Of a DNA stretch of 64,000 bases, positions 17,066-25,458 are shown piece after piece. The number at the start of each line of letters is the position of its first letter. The first letter of the stretch is position 1. The stretch is from Clostridia bacterium (GTDB lineage Bacteria > Bacillota > Clostridia > Lachnospirales > Anaerotignaceae). Location of the stretch: assembly GCA_022786605.1 (NCBI GenBank), contig JALFWW010000014.1, positions 56,472-120,471 of the forward strand, in the 5' to 3' direction. Made by a program: the position numbers and the translations under genes. Under the pieces are notes generated by a model that did no database searches, was not told the DNA's origin, and saw nothing but the letters and a program-made list of their open reading frames with translations.

Positions 17066-17506
17066 TTATCTTCTCAGCGCTTTTCTGAATGTCTGCGCGA
17101 TTTCGTTTTCCTTTGTTGTTTTCTTTTTGGCATAAGCCGCCTGAAAACCGGTACCTTTTGTCTTTTCTTCTTTTTCGTTGAACAGATAAGGCGCTTCCGC
17201 TTTCACCGCTTCCAGATCCAGCCCTTCCAGTTCGCCTTTTTCGTTCAGTGTCACTTCGTCTGCATCAATGAGTGCCAGAATGGCTTTTGCGTTCTTGCCG
17301 CCAGCCTCCAGAATGGCTTTTTCCATGGCCGCGATTTTTTTTGCGTTCTGCAAAGCTTCTTCCGCCAGTGTTTTTTCTCTTTCCAGCGCTGCGCTTTTTT
17401 CTGTCAGCAGTCTGTTTCTTTCTTCCAGTGCCAGCAGAAACTGTTCCACCTTTTCCGCTGTTTCCGGGCTCTGAATCCCCAATCTCTGCATCAATTCCTG
17501 TGTCAT
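17066..17506 (-). CDS. Capsid scaffold protein (GP20-like)
   Basis: A 146-residue protein dominated by a coiled coil (residues about 12-60, AEKVEQFLLALEERNRLL onward), followed by KNAKAILALIDADEV and a C-terminal basic tail (KKKTTKENEIAQTFRKALRR). This is the usual form of the GP20 scaffold family. It overlaps the portal gene by 4 nt (ATGA) and precedes the capsid gene. Confidence 0.82.
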   Translation of the reverse strand: MTQELMQRLGIQSPETAEKVEQFLLALEERNRLLTEKSAALEREKTLAEEALQNAKKIAAMEKAILEAGGKNAKAILALIDADEVTLNEKGELEGLDLEAVKAEAPYLFNEKEEKTKGTGFQAAYAKKKTTKENEIAQTFRKALRR

Positions 17507-18951
17507 ATTGTTTCCTCCTTCTTGCTTCTTTCTCTCTTCAACTGTTCCATCTCACTGTTCACATCCTCCACAAAAGGATGTTTGCCCAGCAGTGTCTTTT
17601 CACTGACAAGCCCTTGGGACTCCCGAATCATCTGTACGGTTTCCAAATCGTCAGTGATGCCGCTGGTGTTGAGCTGTACCTGAATTTTCCGCCAGTCCCT
17701 TTCACCGCCGTCTCTGCGGTTCCAATCCTCCGTAGCAAATCGCAGCACTTCTTTCACCGCCCTGCGAATCTCCGGCATAACACCATTGATTTTCAGATAA
17801 AACATGGCATATTGAAACTGCAGCGCCACGCCACTGGGTGCCTTCCCCCAGTCCTCGCTGTCCGTATCAACACCCATGCCAAAATGGAAAATATCTTTCC
17901 GCAGCATCTTCATCCAGCTCATGCGGCTTTCCACAGGCAATTCCACCTGCTTTGCCTCCACATGACCGCTGCTGTCGCTGATTTGCACTGCTTTGTTAAT
18001 TTGTAACTTCTTCGCCATAGCGCCTGCCGCTTCGCCGCCATATCCCTGAATGACCCAATACAAATCCACCAAATCCAGCAGATTGTTGGTTCCTTCACTG
18101 CTCAGCAGGTCATAAGCATCCACCAGCCCCTTGATCAGCTCCAAATCCGTGGTTTCCTCCCCGTTGTTTTGCAAAGGAATAAAAGGCAGCCGCCCCCAGT
18201 TGTGGGCAATCCGTTCCACTTCTTCCCCGTTTTCCTCTTTTGTCACCATCCAGTGAGGCACCTGTTTTTTCTGTAAAAATTCCCCCTGACTGTTTTCGGA
18301 AAAATAAGTCACGTCATCTTTCGTCCACCATTCCACCTGTCTGCGGAGATGTTCTTTTCCTTCTTCCAGCACTTTGATGTCGTAATATCGAATAACATCT
18401 GTCATTTCCTCCTGATGTACCGCGTCATAGCAAACAATGAGTTCTTCCGCTGGCACAATGCAGGTGCAGAACTCTCCATCCTCGTTATAATACACATGGA
18501 GATATTCCACCCCTTTGTTTGCCGCGCCTACCACCCAGCGGTGCAGCAGCCGATTGAACCCCGCGTCACAAAATGCCGCCAATTCCGCTTCGTATTCACT
18601 TTTTTCCTCGCCTTTCACCATGATAGTAGGCTCTCTCCCCACCAGATATGCCGCTTTCTGGGCAACCAGCGTATGGTGAAAGGGATTTACATTGTGATGA
18701 TTGCTGCGGTTAGGATTGAAAAATGGTTTCAACTCCTCTGCGCCGTTTTTCGTTTCCGAAATGGTCGTCCTGCGAAAATCTTTCCGTAAAATATCATGGT
18801 CGCAGCGGTAATACCGTTCCCCTTCCCGCATTTTTCGTTTCTGTTCGCTCTGGCTGTCCTCCCGCAGAATCTCCTGCAAAATCCTGCTTTGGCTGAGCCT
18901 GCCTTCTGCCATCAGTCTGGCTTTGAGCAAATCCATTTCCGATAAATACAT
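17503..18951 (-). CDS. Portal protein (SPP1 gp6-like)
   Basis: The start MYLSEMDLLKARLMAEG has AAAGGAG 5-7 nt upstream; the longer open frame reaching to the terminase gene has no binding site. The 482-residue protein has portal features: NPFHHTLVAQKAAYLVGREP, the WVVGAANKGVEYLHVYYNEDG region, LPFIPLQNN, and the wing/stem segment LKGLVDAYDLLSSEGTNNL-like pattern around LELIKGLVDAYDLLSS. It forms the dodecameric DNA gate. A 184-nt stretch without a gene separates it from the large terminase. Confidence 0.9.
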   Translation of the reverse strand: MYLSEMDLLKARLMAEGRLSQSRILQEILREDSQSEQKRKMREGERYYRCDHDILRKDFRRTTISETKNGAEELKPFFNPNRSNHHNVNPFHHTLVAQKAAYLVGREPTIMVKGEEKSEYEAELAAFCDAGFNRLLHRWVVGAANKGVEYLHVYYNEDGEFCTCIVPAEELIVCYDAVHQEEMTDVIRYYDIKVLEEGKEHLRRQVEWWTKDDVTYFSENSQGEFLQKKQVPHWMVTKEENGEEVERIAHNWGRLPFIPLQNNGEETTDLELIKGLVDAYDLLSSEGTNNLLDLVDLYWVIQGYGGEAAGAMAKKLQINKAVQISDSSGHVEAKQVELPVESRMSWMKMLRKDIFHFGMGVDTDSEDWGKAPSGVALQFQYAMFYLKINGVMPEIRRAVKEVLRFATEDWNRRDGGERDWRKIQVQLNTSGITDDLETVQMIRESQGLVSEKTLLGKHPFVEDVNSEMEQLKRERSKKEETI

Positions 18952-19135
18952 GCTTTCTCCTTTCTGCCAAAATGCTTCTGTCGAAAAACTGCCCGTCCTT
19001 CTTTTCGCAAATCCAAACAGACGATTTCCCCTCAAAAAGCAATCCTTTTGGCGAAATTCCTTTTTCTTTCTTTTTCTGCTAACAAGGGTTCTCTTGCTGT
19101 AACACCCTATCTGCCCACATCGTCCAACATCCAAT

Positions 19136-20380
19136 CTACCAAATCCGCACCGGTCGCATATCTCTCTCCCGACTGTACCGCACCGCGTCTATGGCATGAT
19201 TGTTCCTGTCCGGAAAATAAGCTTTCCAGCCCCCATTTCCATCACTTTCCAGCTCATACTCCGTAAATTCCTTTGCCGTCATGGGGCACCGCTTGGGGTC
19301 AATGACGATTTCCTCCAAATCCTGTAACCACTTCATGCCATACACCACACTGTCAGGACCTTTTTTCGCCCCCATAGCGGATATACCATATTCCTGCAAT
19401 TCCGCGATGGACTTCGGCTCTGCGCTGTCGCAAACCACCAGCCCATTTCCTTGGTTCTCTTTCTGAATCTCCGCCGCCAGCAATCGGTTGCTCATGCCTA
19501 CCTTGTGCAGTTCAAAGAAAATATACAGCCGCCGTCTGGTACTGTCGTAATGGTTCACGGTGTAGTGTAAGGGGTCTACGGCATATCCCCAGTCCAGTCC
19601 CCTTGCCACATGGTCAAAGGTTCTGATTTCTTCTTCCGTAATTTGCCGTAAAACGATATTGTGGAACACCTCCCCGCCGCATCCAACAGCCTCCCCCAGA
19701 TATTCATGCCGGTAGCTTTCGTTGTGCCGCTTCTCCATGTAAGCCGCTTCCAGAAAAAACTGCTCTCCCAGCCATTCTTTTGGCATGGTCTGGTATGTGC
19801 TGTGATGTACCAGCTTGTCCTCTCGTTCTTCCGCCGCTTCCCCATTGACCCAGCTTTGTAAACTTCTGGGTGGGTTAAAGGAGTAAAACACCACAAAGTC
19901 CTCGCCCCCGCGCATAAGGCTCTGGTTGATGGTACGAATCTCCCCCATTCCAGAAAACTCGTCCACTTCCTCATACCAGATGTATTTCACATATCCTTCT
20001 CGAAACTTTGCAGACTTGATTTTCCTTGGCTTATCCGCCCCTTTGAAAATGATCTTCTGTCCGGTCTTTTTGTAAACCATTTCCATAGGTGAGAGCTTGC
20101 TTTCCCATTGATCTTCCACCCCCAAACCGCGGATTGCCCACCATAATTGTTCAAAAACGCTGTCCTTTAAGTTCACAGCCACCTTTCGCAGCACCACCGC
20201 ATGTGCCTTCGGGTCAGCCATCATGCCCAGTATGATTTCCAAGGAAACAAAGGAAGATTTCCCGCTGCCTCTGCCACCTTTGAGCCAGTAGTGCACATGC
20301 CTGTGCGCCATGATATCCCGATGCACCTCATAAAAGGCGGGTCCAATAAGAGAAGAAAGAAATATTTTTTTCTCTTTCAA
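19136..20380 (-). CDS. Terminase large subunit
   Basis: A 414-residue packaging ATPase-nuclease. Walker A is GGRGSGKSS (about residue 35), Walker B/catalytic Glu is YIWYEEVDEF, and the coupling motif appears as FYSFNPPRS. The nuclease half has the Asp of RGLDWGYAVDPLH, DSAEPKSIAELQ, and a late NNHAIDAVRYS. It overlaps the small subunit gene (ATGA). All motifs appear intact, so packaging may still work. Confidence 0.93.
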   Translation of the reverse strand: MKEKKIFLSSLIGPAFYEVHRDIMAHRHVHYWLKGGRGSGKSSFVSLEIILGMMADPKAHAVVLRKVAVNLKDSVFEQLWWAIRGLGVEDQWESKLSPMEMVYKKTGQKIIFKGADKPRKIKSAKFREGYVKYIWYEEVDEFSGMGEIRTINQSLMRGGEDFVVFYSFNPPRSLQSWVNGEAAEEREDKLVHHSTYQTMPKEWLGEQFFLEAAYMEKRHNESYRHEYLGEAVGCGGEVFHNIVLRQITEEEIRTFDHVARGLDWGYAVDPLHYTVNHYDSTRRRLYIFFELHKVGMSNRLLAAEIQKENQGNGLVVCDSAEPKSIAELQEYGISAMGAKKGPDSVVYGMKWLQDLEEIVIDPKRCPMTAKEFTEYELESDGNGGWKAYFPDRNNHAIDAVRYSRERDMRPVRIW

Positions 20381-20775
20381 TCTTCTTCCCTCCCAATATC
20401 GTCAATGATGATCACCTGGCTGTTTTCCGTTTCCTCCTTGGCAAAGGCGCCGTTTCGTCTGCCCAACAGTTCCGCTGCCCGCATACGTGTCTTAATGTCT
20501 GTTTCTTCACTGCCCCGCATGGTTTCCGTCAGAAAAGCCAGAATCTCGTCTCCCGGTGCGATTTTTCCTTCCTGCTTTTTTTGTTCAGAAGGTACGCCTG
20601 CCGCTTTCCTTTCCATTTCCGTCAAAAAAGCCCGAATTTTCTCTTTCTCCATCAGCTTATTCCCATAACTGCCCTTTGCGTATCCCGCTGCTTTTGCAGC
20701 CTCCTGCGCTGTCATGCCCCCTGCATATGCCCTGCAAAAGTCTTTCTCTTTCTCGCTCAATGTTTCATGGGACAT
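20377..20775 (-). CDS. Terminase small subunit
   Basis: A 132-residue protein beginning MSHETLSEKEKDF with a GGAGG site; a longer frame upstream has none. It has the terminase-2 pattern: FCRAYAGGMTAQEAAKAAGYA, a helix-turn-helix that binds the packaging site, then GNKLMEKEKIRAFL and a C-terminal oligomerisation helix (TRMRAAELLGRRNGAF). It overlaps the large subunit gene. Confidence 0.88.
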   Translation of the reverse strand: MSHETLSEKEKDFCRAYAGGMTAQEAAKAAGYAKGSYGNKLMEKEKIRAFLTEMERKAAGVPSEQKKQEGKIAPGDEILAFLTETMRGSEETDIKTRMRAAELLGRRNGAFAKEETENSQVIIIDDIGREED

Positions 20776-20858
20776 CTCCTCCCTCCTTTGCTTCTTTTGT
20801 CGGCCGCAAACAAATCCTATCACACCAAAACTCTCAAAAAGTCCCAACATTGTTTTTG

Positions 20859-21362
20859 TTAATTTTTTTCACGATATTTACAAAAAAATCCCTCGTTTTC
20901 GAGTCTTTCCGCCAATTCCGTCAATATCCTATCATGGATGCGAAAACAAGTAGACCGCCCCATATTCAGCTTCAAAGCGATGTAGTCATATCCATACCCC
21001 TTCTGATAGCGCAAAAACAGCAGTTCCTGTTCCTCCTTAGATAACAAAGCCACCATGCTGTCGATCTTTCTTTTTTCTGTCAGTTTTCGTTCGATTTCCT
21101 CCTGCAAAAGAGCAATGTTGTGATCATAAGCCTCCTCAATCAAAGAAAATCCCTTTTCCATACTTCCGCTTTTTGCCTCCGCCGCCAGACCTTCGCATTC
21201 CGCTTTCAGCCGCAGAATCTTTCGGATTTCTTCCTGTTTTCTCCCGCATTGGTCTAAACTGGCTCCCCATTCCAAAAGCATCCGCTTTGCTTTTCCTCTG
21301 ACACTTTCAGCTTCTTTTTGTAAGTATGCATGCATTTTGGATACGTCTTCTTTTTTCCCCAT
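20859..21362 (-). CDS. Phage transcriptional activator with sigma-70 region 4-like HTH
   Basis: First gene of the phage operon. The chosen start is MGKKEDVSKM; no strong binding site is seen, so the start is uncertain. The N-terminal 90 residues are helical. The C-terminal part (KIDSMVALLSKEEQELLFLRY, then YDYIALKLNMGRSTCFRIHDRIL) is a sigma region 4-type helix-turn-helix as in ArpU/XpF-like late activators. It probably drives or regulates the structural genes downstream. The 15-nt sequence GTGAAAAAAATTAAC occurs both at its 3' end and 15 nt upstream of its start. Confidence 0.7.
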   Translation of the reverse strand: MGKKEDVSKMHAYLQKEAESVRGKAKRMLLEWGASLDQCGRKQEEIRKILRLKAECEGLAAEAKSGSMEKGFSLIEEAYDHNIALLQEEIERKLTEKRKIDSMVALLSKEEQELLFLRYQKGYGYDYIALKLNMGRSTCFRIHDRILTELAERLENEGFFCKYREKN

Positions 21363-21511
21363 AAACACCCAGCTTTCGTTAATTTTTTTCACAAAAAGTA
21401 CATAAAACCATGACAAATTTAATTGATTTCCTGGAAATTGATATAATTTATCTGCATTTATCGACAAAATTCTACATATCAGTTCACATTATGAAAAGCA
21501 ATATCCATTTG

Positions 21512-21566
21512 TATCACGATTCGACTATGTTTTTATCATCATATCACGAACGCCCGTTTATGTCAA
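21512..21566 (-). promoter_or_regulatory. Phage-operon promoter with LexA-type box and TATCACGA repeats
   Basis: On the minus strand TTGACA (21561-21566) and TATGAT (21538-21543) are 17 bp apart. The spacer contains CGAACGCCCGTTTA (21547-21560), close to the Gram-positive LexA box CGAAC-N4-GTTCG. TATCACGA occurs at 21512 and 21542, exactly 30 bp apart, and may be repressor operators. Confidence 0.75.
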
Positions 21567-21584
21567 CTTTTTTCACATTTTCCA

Positions 21585-21613
21585 TTGTCTTTTTTTCCTG
21601 ATTCTGTTATACT
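21585..21613 (+). promoter_or_regulatory. Promoter of the S24 repressor gene
   Basis: TTGTCT and TATACT separated by 17 bp, about 30 nt upstream of the repressor start and divergent from the phage operon promoter. Confidence 0.7.
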
Positions 21614-21641
21614 GAACAAAAATATATAGGAGGTTTTGTAT

Positions 21642-22274
21642 ATGTTTCAAAAAGTGAAATTCAAAGAACAATTGCAAAAACTCATAGGGAATTCTACCAC
21701 TACCGAATTTTCTGACCGAACAGGCTTTAATCGTACCTATCTTTCCAAATACCTGAATCTGCGCCTGGATCGCCCACCTTCCCCGGATCTGCTCAGAAAC
21801 ATTGCTGGTCCACAGGTATCTTATGAAGAGTTGATGGTTGCCTGCGGCTATCTGCCCGCCGAAAGCTTTTCTTTGCGCCATTCTGTACGTATTCCCATTC
21901 TGGGTGCCGTTCATGCAGGTATGCCTGCCCTTGCTGTAGAAAACATTGAAGGTTATGAAACTGTGGATGCCTCAGAAGTCTCTGCCTGTCATGAATATTT
22001 CTATCTCCGTGTCCAAGGGGACAGCATGATCAACGCCCGCATTTATCCAAATGACCTGGTTTTTGTCCGCAAACAGGATGATGTGGAGTCCGGTGACATT
22101 GCCGTTGTTATTATCGACAATGAAACAGCCACCCTCAAACGCGTCCTGAAAAAAGATGGTCTAGTGATTCTGCAGGCAGAAAATCCTGCCTATGCCCCCA
22201 TGATTTTTTCTACTGCCGAACTCTCTCGTCTGCATATCATCGGCAAAGTGCTTCATGTAAAATTCAAATTGTGA
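21642..22274 (+). CDS. S24-family phage repressor (LexA/CI-like)
   Basis: The ATG at 21642 has AGGAGG 8 nt upstream; a TTG two codons earlier is less likely. The 210-residue protein has an N-terminal DNA-binding domain (about 1-75, with TTTEFSDRTGFNRTYLSKYL as the helix-turn-helix) and an S24 peptidase domain. Visible features are the cleavage region AVHAGMP (Ala-Gly), the catalytic Ser in GDSMINARI and the catalytic Lys in ATLKRV. It probably represses the divergent phage operon and cuts itself after DNA damage. It ends at a bidirectional terminator. Confidence 0.9.
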   Translation: MFQKVKFKEQLQKLIGNSTTTEFSDRTGFNRTYLSKYLNLRLDRPPSPDLLRNIAGPQVSYEELMVACGYLPAESFSLRHSVRIPILGAVHAGMPALAVENIEGYETVDASEVSACHEYFYLRVQGDSMINARIYPNDLVFVRKQDDVESGDIAVVIIDNETATLKRVLKKDGLVILQAENPAYAPMIFSTAELSRLHIIGKVLHVKFKL

Positions 22275-22292
22275 TATTCTCCCAAACACAAA

Positions 22293-22330
22293 AAACCAGA
22301 AATTCAATCATATCTCTGAATTTCTGGTTT
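22293..22330. terminator. Bidirectional terminator between repressor and MPN-LysM gene
   Basis: AACCAGAAATTCA...TGAATTTCTGGTT with T runs on both strands, between convergent genes. It closes the phage-like locus on this side. Confidence 0.85.
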
Positions 22331-22346
22331 TTTCTTTTTTCACATT

Positions 22347-23555
22347 TTATGGAATCAGCAATTCCTGTCCGCATACAATGCGGTTAGGATCATCTAATCC
22401 GTTGGCTTTCATGATTTTTTCCACACCACTTCCATCCCCATAATATTTCTCACTGATACTGCCTAATGTTTCTCCGGCTTCTACAACATGTATCCGCCCT
22501 TCCGTTTTCTGTATTTCTTCCTGTTGTTCCGTTTCTTCTGTTTCTTTTTCCACCACAGCCGCCATACGGGGCGCAAAAGCCGCCTGCACTTTCACATCTT
22601 CCACATTTTCCGCCAGCACCGTATAAGAATCCTGTACCATTGCCATTTTGGTTTCCAGTTCTTCCAGCCTGTTCAAATTGCTGAATAAGCCATACCCCAG
22701 ACAAAGACAGATCACACATAAAATACAGCTTACACTTGTCAGCATGGTATACTTGCTCCGCTGAGCCGCTTCCGCTTCTTTTGCCCGCCGCTGCAATACC
22801 CGTCGAATTTCTTGCGCCGCGTCAATACGTTCTTCTGGTGTAGGGCGTCGCCTTCTTCTGGGACCTTCCTGTGCCGCTACTTCTTTTTCTGCCTTCTCCT
22901 GCACGGTGCCCTCTATTTCTTCTCCTTCTTCCGTATTTTTCGCCTCTTTGGGCTTCACCACACTGTGATCCAGCATATATTCCTGCATTTCTTCATTTTT
23001 TTCATAATACACAAAATATCCCTTTGCTTGCTGTAATACATCCGCTTCTTCATTATATATGTAAAAAGTGTCCAGCTTGTCCACAGGGTCTACCACAAAA
23101 AGCACCTGCCATGGCTCTTGAAAATACAACTTGTGAAAAGCCTCGTCTTTGGACATAAGAAAGGCGCCAAATCCCGGCTGACAATGTACCCAGCCCACCA
23201 AAGTCATCCCTTGAAAATACTTGTCCATCTGACTGCCCACATATTCCCATGTTGCCGCGCTGAATGTAAGTGTGCCGTTCTCCTCCGTGGCATCTCGTCC
23301 TTGAATGGCGCCGCAGATCATAAGGATTTCCTCCCCATCTATCTCAATTTGTCTGCCTACCAACGCCGCTACTTTTTCCGTACATCCACGGCTTTTGCCA
23401 TATTGGTATAAATATGTATACACATAATCCTCTACATAGATTTTCCGTCTATGGTCTACGGCGCCCATCTGCTTCACTTTTGTGGGAAATGCAAAGGGCT
23501 TTTCATCGGAATGATATCCATATAAATTGCTGTCCCCATCGAAATAATACCGCAT
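22347..23555 (-). CDS. MPN (JAMM-like) domain protein with membrane helix and C-terminal LysM
   Basis: A 402-residue protein with a clear AAGGAGG site. Residues about 38-175 resemble the MPN/JAB fold of Rpn11: VGWVHCQPGFGAFLMSKDE aligns with the VGWYHSHPGFG-WLS--D motif, and FVVDPVDK follows. The second metal-binding His is Gln here, and the usual Glu (EV-GL) appears as Lys, so metal catalysis is doubtful. A charged, coiled region (PRRRRRPTPEERIDAAQEIRR) precedes one membrane helix (YTMLTSVSCILCVICLCLGYG). After a further coil the C-terminus is a LysM domain (IHVVEAGETLGSISEKYYGDG). The MPN part is cytoplasmic and LysM is outside, in the type II sense. Function unknown. Confidence 0.75.
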   Translation of the reverse strand: MRYYFDGDSNLYGYHSDEKPFAFPTKVKQMGAVDHRRKIYVEDYVYTYLYQYGKSRGCTEKVAALVGRQIEIDGEEILMICGAIQGRDATEENGTLTFSAATWEYVGSQMDKYFQGMTLVGWVHCQPGFGAFLMSKDEAFHKLYFQEPWQVLFVVDPVDKLDTFYIYNEEADVLQQAKGYFVYYEKNEEMQEYMLDHSVVKPKEAKNTEEGEEIEGTVQEKAEKEVAAQEGPRRRRRPTPEERIDAAQEIRRVLQRRAKEAEAAQRSKYTMLTSVSCILCVICLCLGYGLFSNLNRLEELETKMAMVQDSYTVLAENVEDVKVQAAFAPRMAAVVEKETEETEQQEEIQKTEGRIHVVEAGETLGSISEKYYGDGSGVEKIMKANGLDDPNRIVCGQELLIP

Positions 23556-23710
23556 CTTTTTTCCTCCTTGGTTTTGCTATGTCATTTCTTTATGAAATAT
23601 AACACCTTTTCCCCGCAAAACCTGTCAAAGGCTGTCGCACCCTTCTTTTTTCCTACCGCATTTCTCTACAGAAACAGACATTCCACAAAAAAGAAATCTA
23701 GAAATCAATC

Positions 23711-23860
23711 CCCCTTGAGAAAACACAGTTTTTCTTATTCCTGATTTCTTAAGGGGAATGACAGCGGCAATCTTCAAAAAAACATGCCAGCGAAAATAAA
23801 AAAGCCGGAATTCTCTGTGTTTTCAAGAATTCCAGCTATATTCGTTTTCCGATGAATTGA
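23711..23860 (-). repeat. Dispersed structured 3' repeat, copy C
   Basis: It starts 20 nt after the cardiolipin synthase stop codon in the same sense. The inner hairpin AGCTGGAATTC/GAATTCCGGC is followed by the CTTAAG hairpin (CCCCTTAAGAAATC with the TTGAGAAAACA side diverged). The outer stem is degraded compared with copies A and E. Confidence 0.7.
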
Positions 23861-23880
23861 CACGCTAAGTTTTTCTTCTC

Positions 23881-25458
23881 TCACATCAATGGAGCCAGCA
23901 ATTTCAACGCCTTGCCACAAATTTTTTGTATCATGCTTCCTTTTCTGTAATCCGCCATGGTCATTTCCTGACATTTTGCCAATGTATCCTGAAAATCTTT
24001 TTCGATCTGATCAATAACAGGCAAATCAAACAAAAAGGCTCCGCATTCAAAATGCAGATATAAACTGCGATAATCCAGATTGATGGTTCCCACAACAGCC
24101 TTTCTGCCATCACTGGAAAATACCTTTGCATGGACAAAACCAGGTGTGTATTCAAAAATCCGCACCCCAGCTTTCAACAGCTGTGGATAATGGGTCTTTG
24201 CCAACGCAAAAGGCATCTGCTTATCTGGAATATGCGGCAGGATCAGCTTCACATCCACACCACGCTTTGCCGCATAGCATAATGCCATTTCCATTTCATG
24301 GTCAATAATGAGATAAGGTGTCATGATATGTACATATTCTTCCGCCCTGTTGATGATATCCATATAGACTGTTTCCCCAATGAGTTCCCGATCAAAAGGG
24401 CTGTCTCCAAAGGGCAGTATAAAACCATCTTCCTCATAGATGCCACAATTTTCTTTCTGCAAATATTTCCCAAAATCCTCACATTTCTCTGTTACATTCC
24501 ACATCTGCAAAAACATCTGCGTCAGTCCCTCAACCCCATCTCCCTCCAGCATAATGGCTGTATCTTTCCAATGCCCAAAAGGAGCTCTGCGATTGATATA
24601 TTCATCACCAATGTTTACCCCGCCAGTAAACCCGACTTTTCCGTCAATGACCAGTATTTTTCGGTGATCACGGTTGTTGTAGTGGGTAGACAATACCGGC
24701 AGAATGGGTGCAAACATCTTGCATTGAATGCCCATTTTCTCAATTTCGTCAGGATAGCGATAAGGCAAATAATTAAATGCGCATGTACCATCATACATCA
24801 GGCGTACTTCTACCCCTTCTGCCACCTTACGCTGCAAAACTTCCAGTATTTTTGTCCACATAAAGCCTTTTTCCACAATAAAATACTCCAGAAAAATGAA
24901 TTTCTCAGCTTTTTCCAGTTCCCGCAGCATAGCTTCAAATTTGTATTCTCCCAAAGGGAAATACGTCACTTTTGTATTTTGATATACAGAAAAATTCCCA
25001 TGTTTGCGGATATAGTCCGCTAATCTTGCGGTACCTTTGTCCCTTTCTGCCAATTTTCGCTCAATTTCTTCATCTTGTGTAATGTACTTTGCCGTCTGTT
25101 TATAAAGGGTTTCCAGACGCCTTTCCAAAATCCGCTGTCCCGGATGGGTTTCTACATATAAATAGAATAAACCACCCACAATTGGTGAAACCATAATGAT
25201 CACTACCCACGAAAGCTGTATGGCTGGATTTGCTGGACGGTTCAGAACAATAAAAACAAGTGCCAGCGCAATCACCAAATGCCCACCGAAAAAGTAAGGC
25301 ACACTTTTCCGAAAGTAGTCAAATACCAGAAACATTAAAATAACTTGAATCAAAATCAATACCAGCACCACTGCGGAACGCCCAAAAATTACATGCAGTA
25401 CGCCGCTGCGCCCTTTTTCTAACAAGCCATTTTTGTTTTTTACCCCTGCATCGTTCAT
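23881..25458 (-). CDS. cls: Cardiolipin synthase (phospholipase D family)
   Basis: A 525-residue membrane enzyme that joins two phosphatidylglycerols into cardiolipin. Two N-terminal membrane helices (about 30-90) precede two PLD domains. The HKD motifs are DHRKILVIDGKVGFTGG and HAKVFSSDGRKAVVGTINLD. Length and layout match bacterial Cls of Firmicutes. Its start overlaps the stop of the alarmone synthetase gene by 4 nt, so translation is coupled. Confidence 0.93.
   Translation of the reverse strand: MNDAGVKNKNGLLEKGRSGVLHVIFGRSAVVLVLILIQVILMFLVFDYFRKSVPYFFGGHLVIALALVFIVLNRPANPAIQLSWVVIIMVSPIVGGLFYLYVETHPGQRILERRLETLYKQTAKYITQDEEIERKLAERDKGTARLADYIRKHGNFSVYQNTKVTYFPLGEYKFEAMLRELEKAEKFIFLEYFIVEKGFMWTKILEVLQRKVAEGVEVRLMYDGTCAFNYLPYRYPDEIEKMGIQCKMFAPILPVLSTHYNNRDHRKILVIDGKVGFTGGVNIGDEYINRRAPFGHWKDTAIMLEGDGVEGLTQMFLQMWNVTEKCEDFGKYLQKENCGIYEEDGFILPFGDSPFDRELIGETVYMDIINRAEEYVHIMTPYLIIDHEMEMALCYAAKRGVDVKLILPHIPDKQMPFALAKTHYPQLLKAGVRIFEYTPGFVHAKVFSSDGRKAVVGTINLDYRSLYLHFECGAFLFDLPVIDQIEKDFQDTLAKCQEMTMADYRKGSMIQKICGKALKLLAPLM

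Noticed and set aside
18952..19134. N-terminal extension of the portal protein (61 residues)
   Set aside because: No binding site at the far start, basic low-quality sequence, and the ATG at 18951 has AAAGGAG at the right distance.
7445..21362. Interpretation as an R-type tailocin
   Set aside because: Intact terminase, portal, scaffold and capsid genes are present; tailocin loci lack these. A headed particle fits better.
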